A stretch of 40,974 nucleotides of DNA, from the NCBI GenBank assembly GCA_016789865.1, contig JAEUPC010000134.1, forward strand, positions 1-40,974, read 5' to 3'. The first letter of the stretch is position 1, and each line of letters starts with the position of its first letter. This DNA comes from Rubrivivax sp. (GTDB lineage: Bacteria > Pseudomonadota > Gammaproteobacteria > Burkholderiales > Burkholderiaceae_C). Shown piece after piece: positions 39,714 through 40,974 of the stretch. The notes under the pieces were generated by a model that was not told where the DNA came from, made no database searches, and saw only the letters and a list, made by a program, of their open reading frames with translations. The position numbers were made by a program, and so were the translations under genes.

Positions 39714-40974
39714 CCGTGGCGGCGCACCCGTCCGAGGCGACGCCGGCCTCGCCCCGGGGCTCGATGCTGCCGTCGAGCGCTGGTTCGCCGCGCGCGGCCA
39801 GCGGCCGCACGACTTCCAGCGCGAGGTGTGGGCGGCCATGCGCGCCGGCCAGAGCGGCCTGCTGCACGCCACCACCGGCAGCGGCAAGACCTTGGCGGTG
39901 TGGCTGGGCGCGCTGGCGCGCTGCGCTGTGCCCTGCCTGCCGCCGGGTCCTGAGGCGGCGGGCGGGGCCGCGGCCACGCTGCCGGTGCCTGGCCCGCGCG
40001 CGGGCCTGCAGGTGTTGTGGCTGACGCCGATGCGTGCGCTGGCCGCCGACACCACGCGTGCGCTGCTGGAACCGCTGGCCGCGCTGCGGCCGGCGCTGGC
40101 CGCGTCGTTCACGGTCGCGCAGCGCACCGGCGACACACCCACAGCCGAGCGCGCGCGGCAGGACCGCCGCCCTCCGGCGGCGCTGGTGACCACGCCCGAG
40201 TCGCTGACGCTGATGCTCACGCGCGAAAGCGCCCACGCCGACCTGCAGGGGGTGCACACCGTCATCGTCGACGAGTGGCACGAGCTCATCGGCAACAAGC
40301 GCGGCGTGCAGGTGCAGCTGGCCATCGCGCGGCTGAGGCGCTGGCATCCGCGGCTGGTGGTGTGGGGGCTGTCGGCGACGCTGGGCAACCTCGAGGAGGC
40401 GATGGCCACGCTGGTGGGCACCGGCAGCGCGCGGCGAGGTGAAGAGGGTACCGCGGGGCCCCGGCGCGCGCCGGCGGCCACGCAGCCGCCCGCCACACCG
40501 GCGCCGCGCCTGGTGCGCGGCCGCCTGGACAAGACGCTGGTCGTCGACACCTTGCTTCCGCACGAGCCCGGCCGCTTCAGCTGGGGCGGGCACCTGGGCG
40601 CGCAGATGCAGCCGGCAGTGGTGCAGGCGCTGGCCGAGAGCGAAGGCACCGCGCTCGTCTTCACCAACGTGCGCTCGCAGGCGGAGATCTGGTACCAGCT
40701 GATCCTGGCCGCGCGGCCCGACTGGGCCGGGCTCGTGGCGCTGCACCACGGCTCGCTGGACAAGAGCGTGCGCGAGTGGGTCGAGGCGGGCCTGAAGGCC
40801 GGCACATTGAAGGCCGTGGTGGCCACCTCGTCGCTGGACCTCGGTGTGGACTTCCTGCCGGTGGAGCGCGTGCTGCAGATCGGCAGTGCCAAGGGGGTGG
40901 CGCGGCTGCTTCAGCGCGCGGGCCGCAGCGGCCACGCGCCGGGCCGGCCCAGCCGCGTGACGCTGGTACCCACC
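39700..40974 (+). CDS. ligase-associated DNA damage response DEXH-box helicase (Lhr-like), 3' end cut by window edge
   Basis: The 425 codons in the window cover the two RecA-like domains of an Lhr-type superfamily 2 helicase: [14 protein letters not shown] (Q motif region), Walker A ATTGSGKT at residues 57-64, [24 protein letters not shown], the DEWH box in [59 protein letters not shown] and the arginine-finger motif [14 protein letters not shown] with ELIGNKRG is characteristic of the ligase-associated subgroup, which usually sits beside an ATP-dependent DNA ligase and a metallo-beta-lactamase exonuclease. The start at 39700 overlaps the DUF429 gene. No stop occurs before the window end. Confidence 0.93.
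   Translation, partial: MRSGDRGGAPVRGDAGLAPGLDAAVERWFAARGQRPHDFQREVWAAMRAGQSGLLHATTGSGKTLAVWLGALARCAVPCLPPGPEAAGGAAATLPVPGPRAGLQVLWLTPMRALAADTTRALLEPLAALRPALAASFTVAQRTGDTPTAERARQDRRPPAALVTTPESLTLMLTRESAHADLQGVHTVIVDEWHELIGNKRGVQVQLAIARLRRWHPRLVVWGLSATLGNLEEAMATLVGTGSARRGEEGTAGPRRAPAATQPPATPAPRLVRGRLDKTLVVDTLLPHEPGRFSWGGHLGAQMQPAVVQALAESEGTALVFTNVRSQAEIWYQLILAARPDWAGLVALHHGSLDKSVREWVEAGLKAGTLKAVVATSSLDLGVDFLPVERVLQIGSAKGVARLLQRAGRSGHAPGRPSRVTLVPT

Noticed and set aside
38784-40892. 702-codon minus-strand open frame opposite DUF429 and the helicase
   Set aside because: Both plus-strand genes have clear motifs and intact frames. The antisense frame has Ser/Arg/Pro-rich sequence and no recognisable domain.

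Overview
The window is about 41 kb of very GC-rich bacterial chromosome, densely coded on both strands. The dapA-bamC order, the class of ABC importers, the lipoproteins and the PQQ sugar dehydrogenase with a cytochrome c partner fit a free-living Gram-negative betaproteobacterium. My best guess is Burkholderiales of the Rubrivivax/Leptothrix/Methylibium type. No tRNA, rRNA, prophage, transposase or CRISPR array was seen. Both ends cut genes: dapA has lost only its first codons on the left, and a ligase-associated helicase runs off the right edge.

Layout. 1-5537: dapA and bamC, three tandem terminator-like repeats, an Ala-rich small lipoprotein, a conserved hypothetical overlapping a RoxA/YcfD-type ribosomal oxygenase gene, and a divergent SlyD-like isomerase. 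5538-12226: a block of non-coding palindromes, then three tandem paralogues for large lipoproteins (EF-hand-like modules, collagen-like G-X-Y runs, seven-bladed Asp-box propeller), each starting inside the last codons of the one before. 12227-14483: periplasmic PQQ sugar dehydrogenase, cytochrome c, DUF1810. 14638-22855: a complete oligopeptide-type ABC importer with a GntR/FCD regulator at the end of the operon, and a divergent hydantoin/Asp-Glu racemase. The shared intergenic region carries two copies of a 15-bp motif that are candidate operators. 22964-24049: two small enzyme-fold proteins (SRPBCC, VOC). 24165-28986: a second ABC importer (binding protein, two permeases, ATPase) ending in a GpdQ-like phosphodiesterase gene. 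29061-33369: DUF4184 membrane protein, 3-hydroxyisobutyrate-dehydrogenase-like enzyme with a MATE transporter, and an NmrA-like protein. 33561-38724: DUF2917, argG, an ArgE-like M20 hydrolase, an OmpA-domain protein and a ReAV-type asparaginase. 38874-40974: DUF429 protein overlapping the helicase.

The most unusual signal is non-coding. At 5588-5868 and again, inverted, at 19815-20090 there is a composite of two facing elements. Each element is about 110-122 bp: outer pairing arms, conserved unpaired blocks, and an inner stem closed by a GCGAAGC-type mini-hairpin. Arm sequences differ between elements but stay complementary within each one, so the base-pairing itself appears to be conserved. 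I know of no described family with this design, but could not search.

All calls come from reading the sequence. No database search, alignment or folding program was run.
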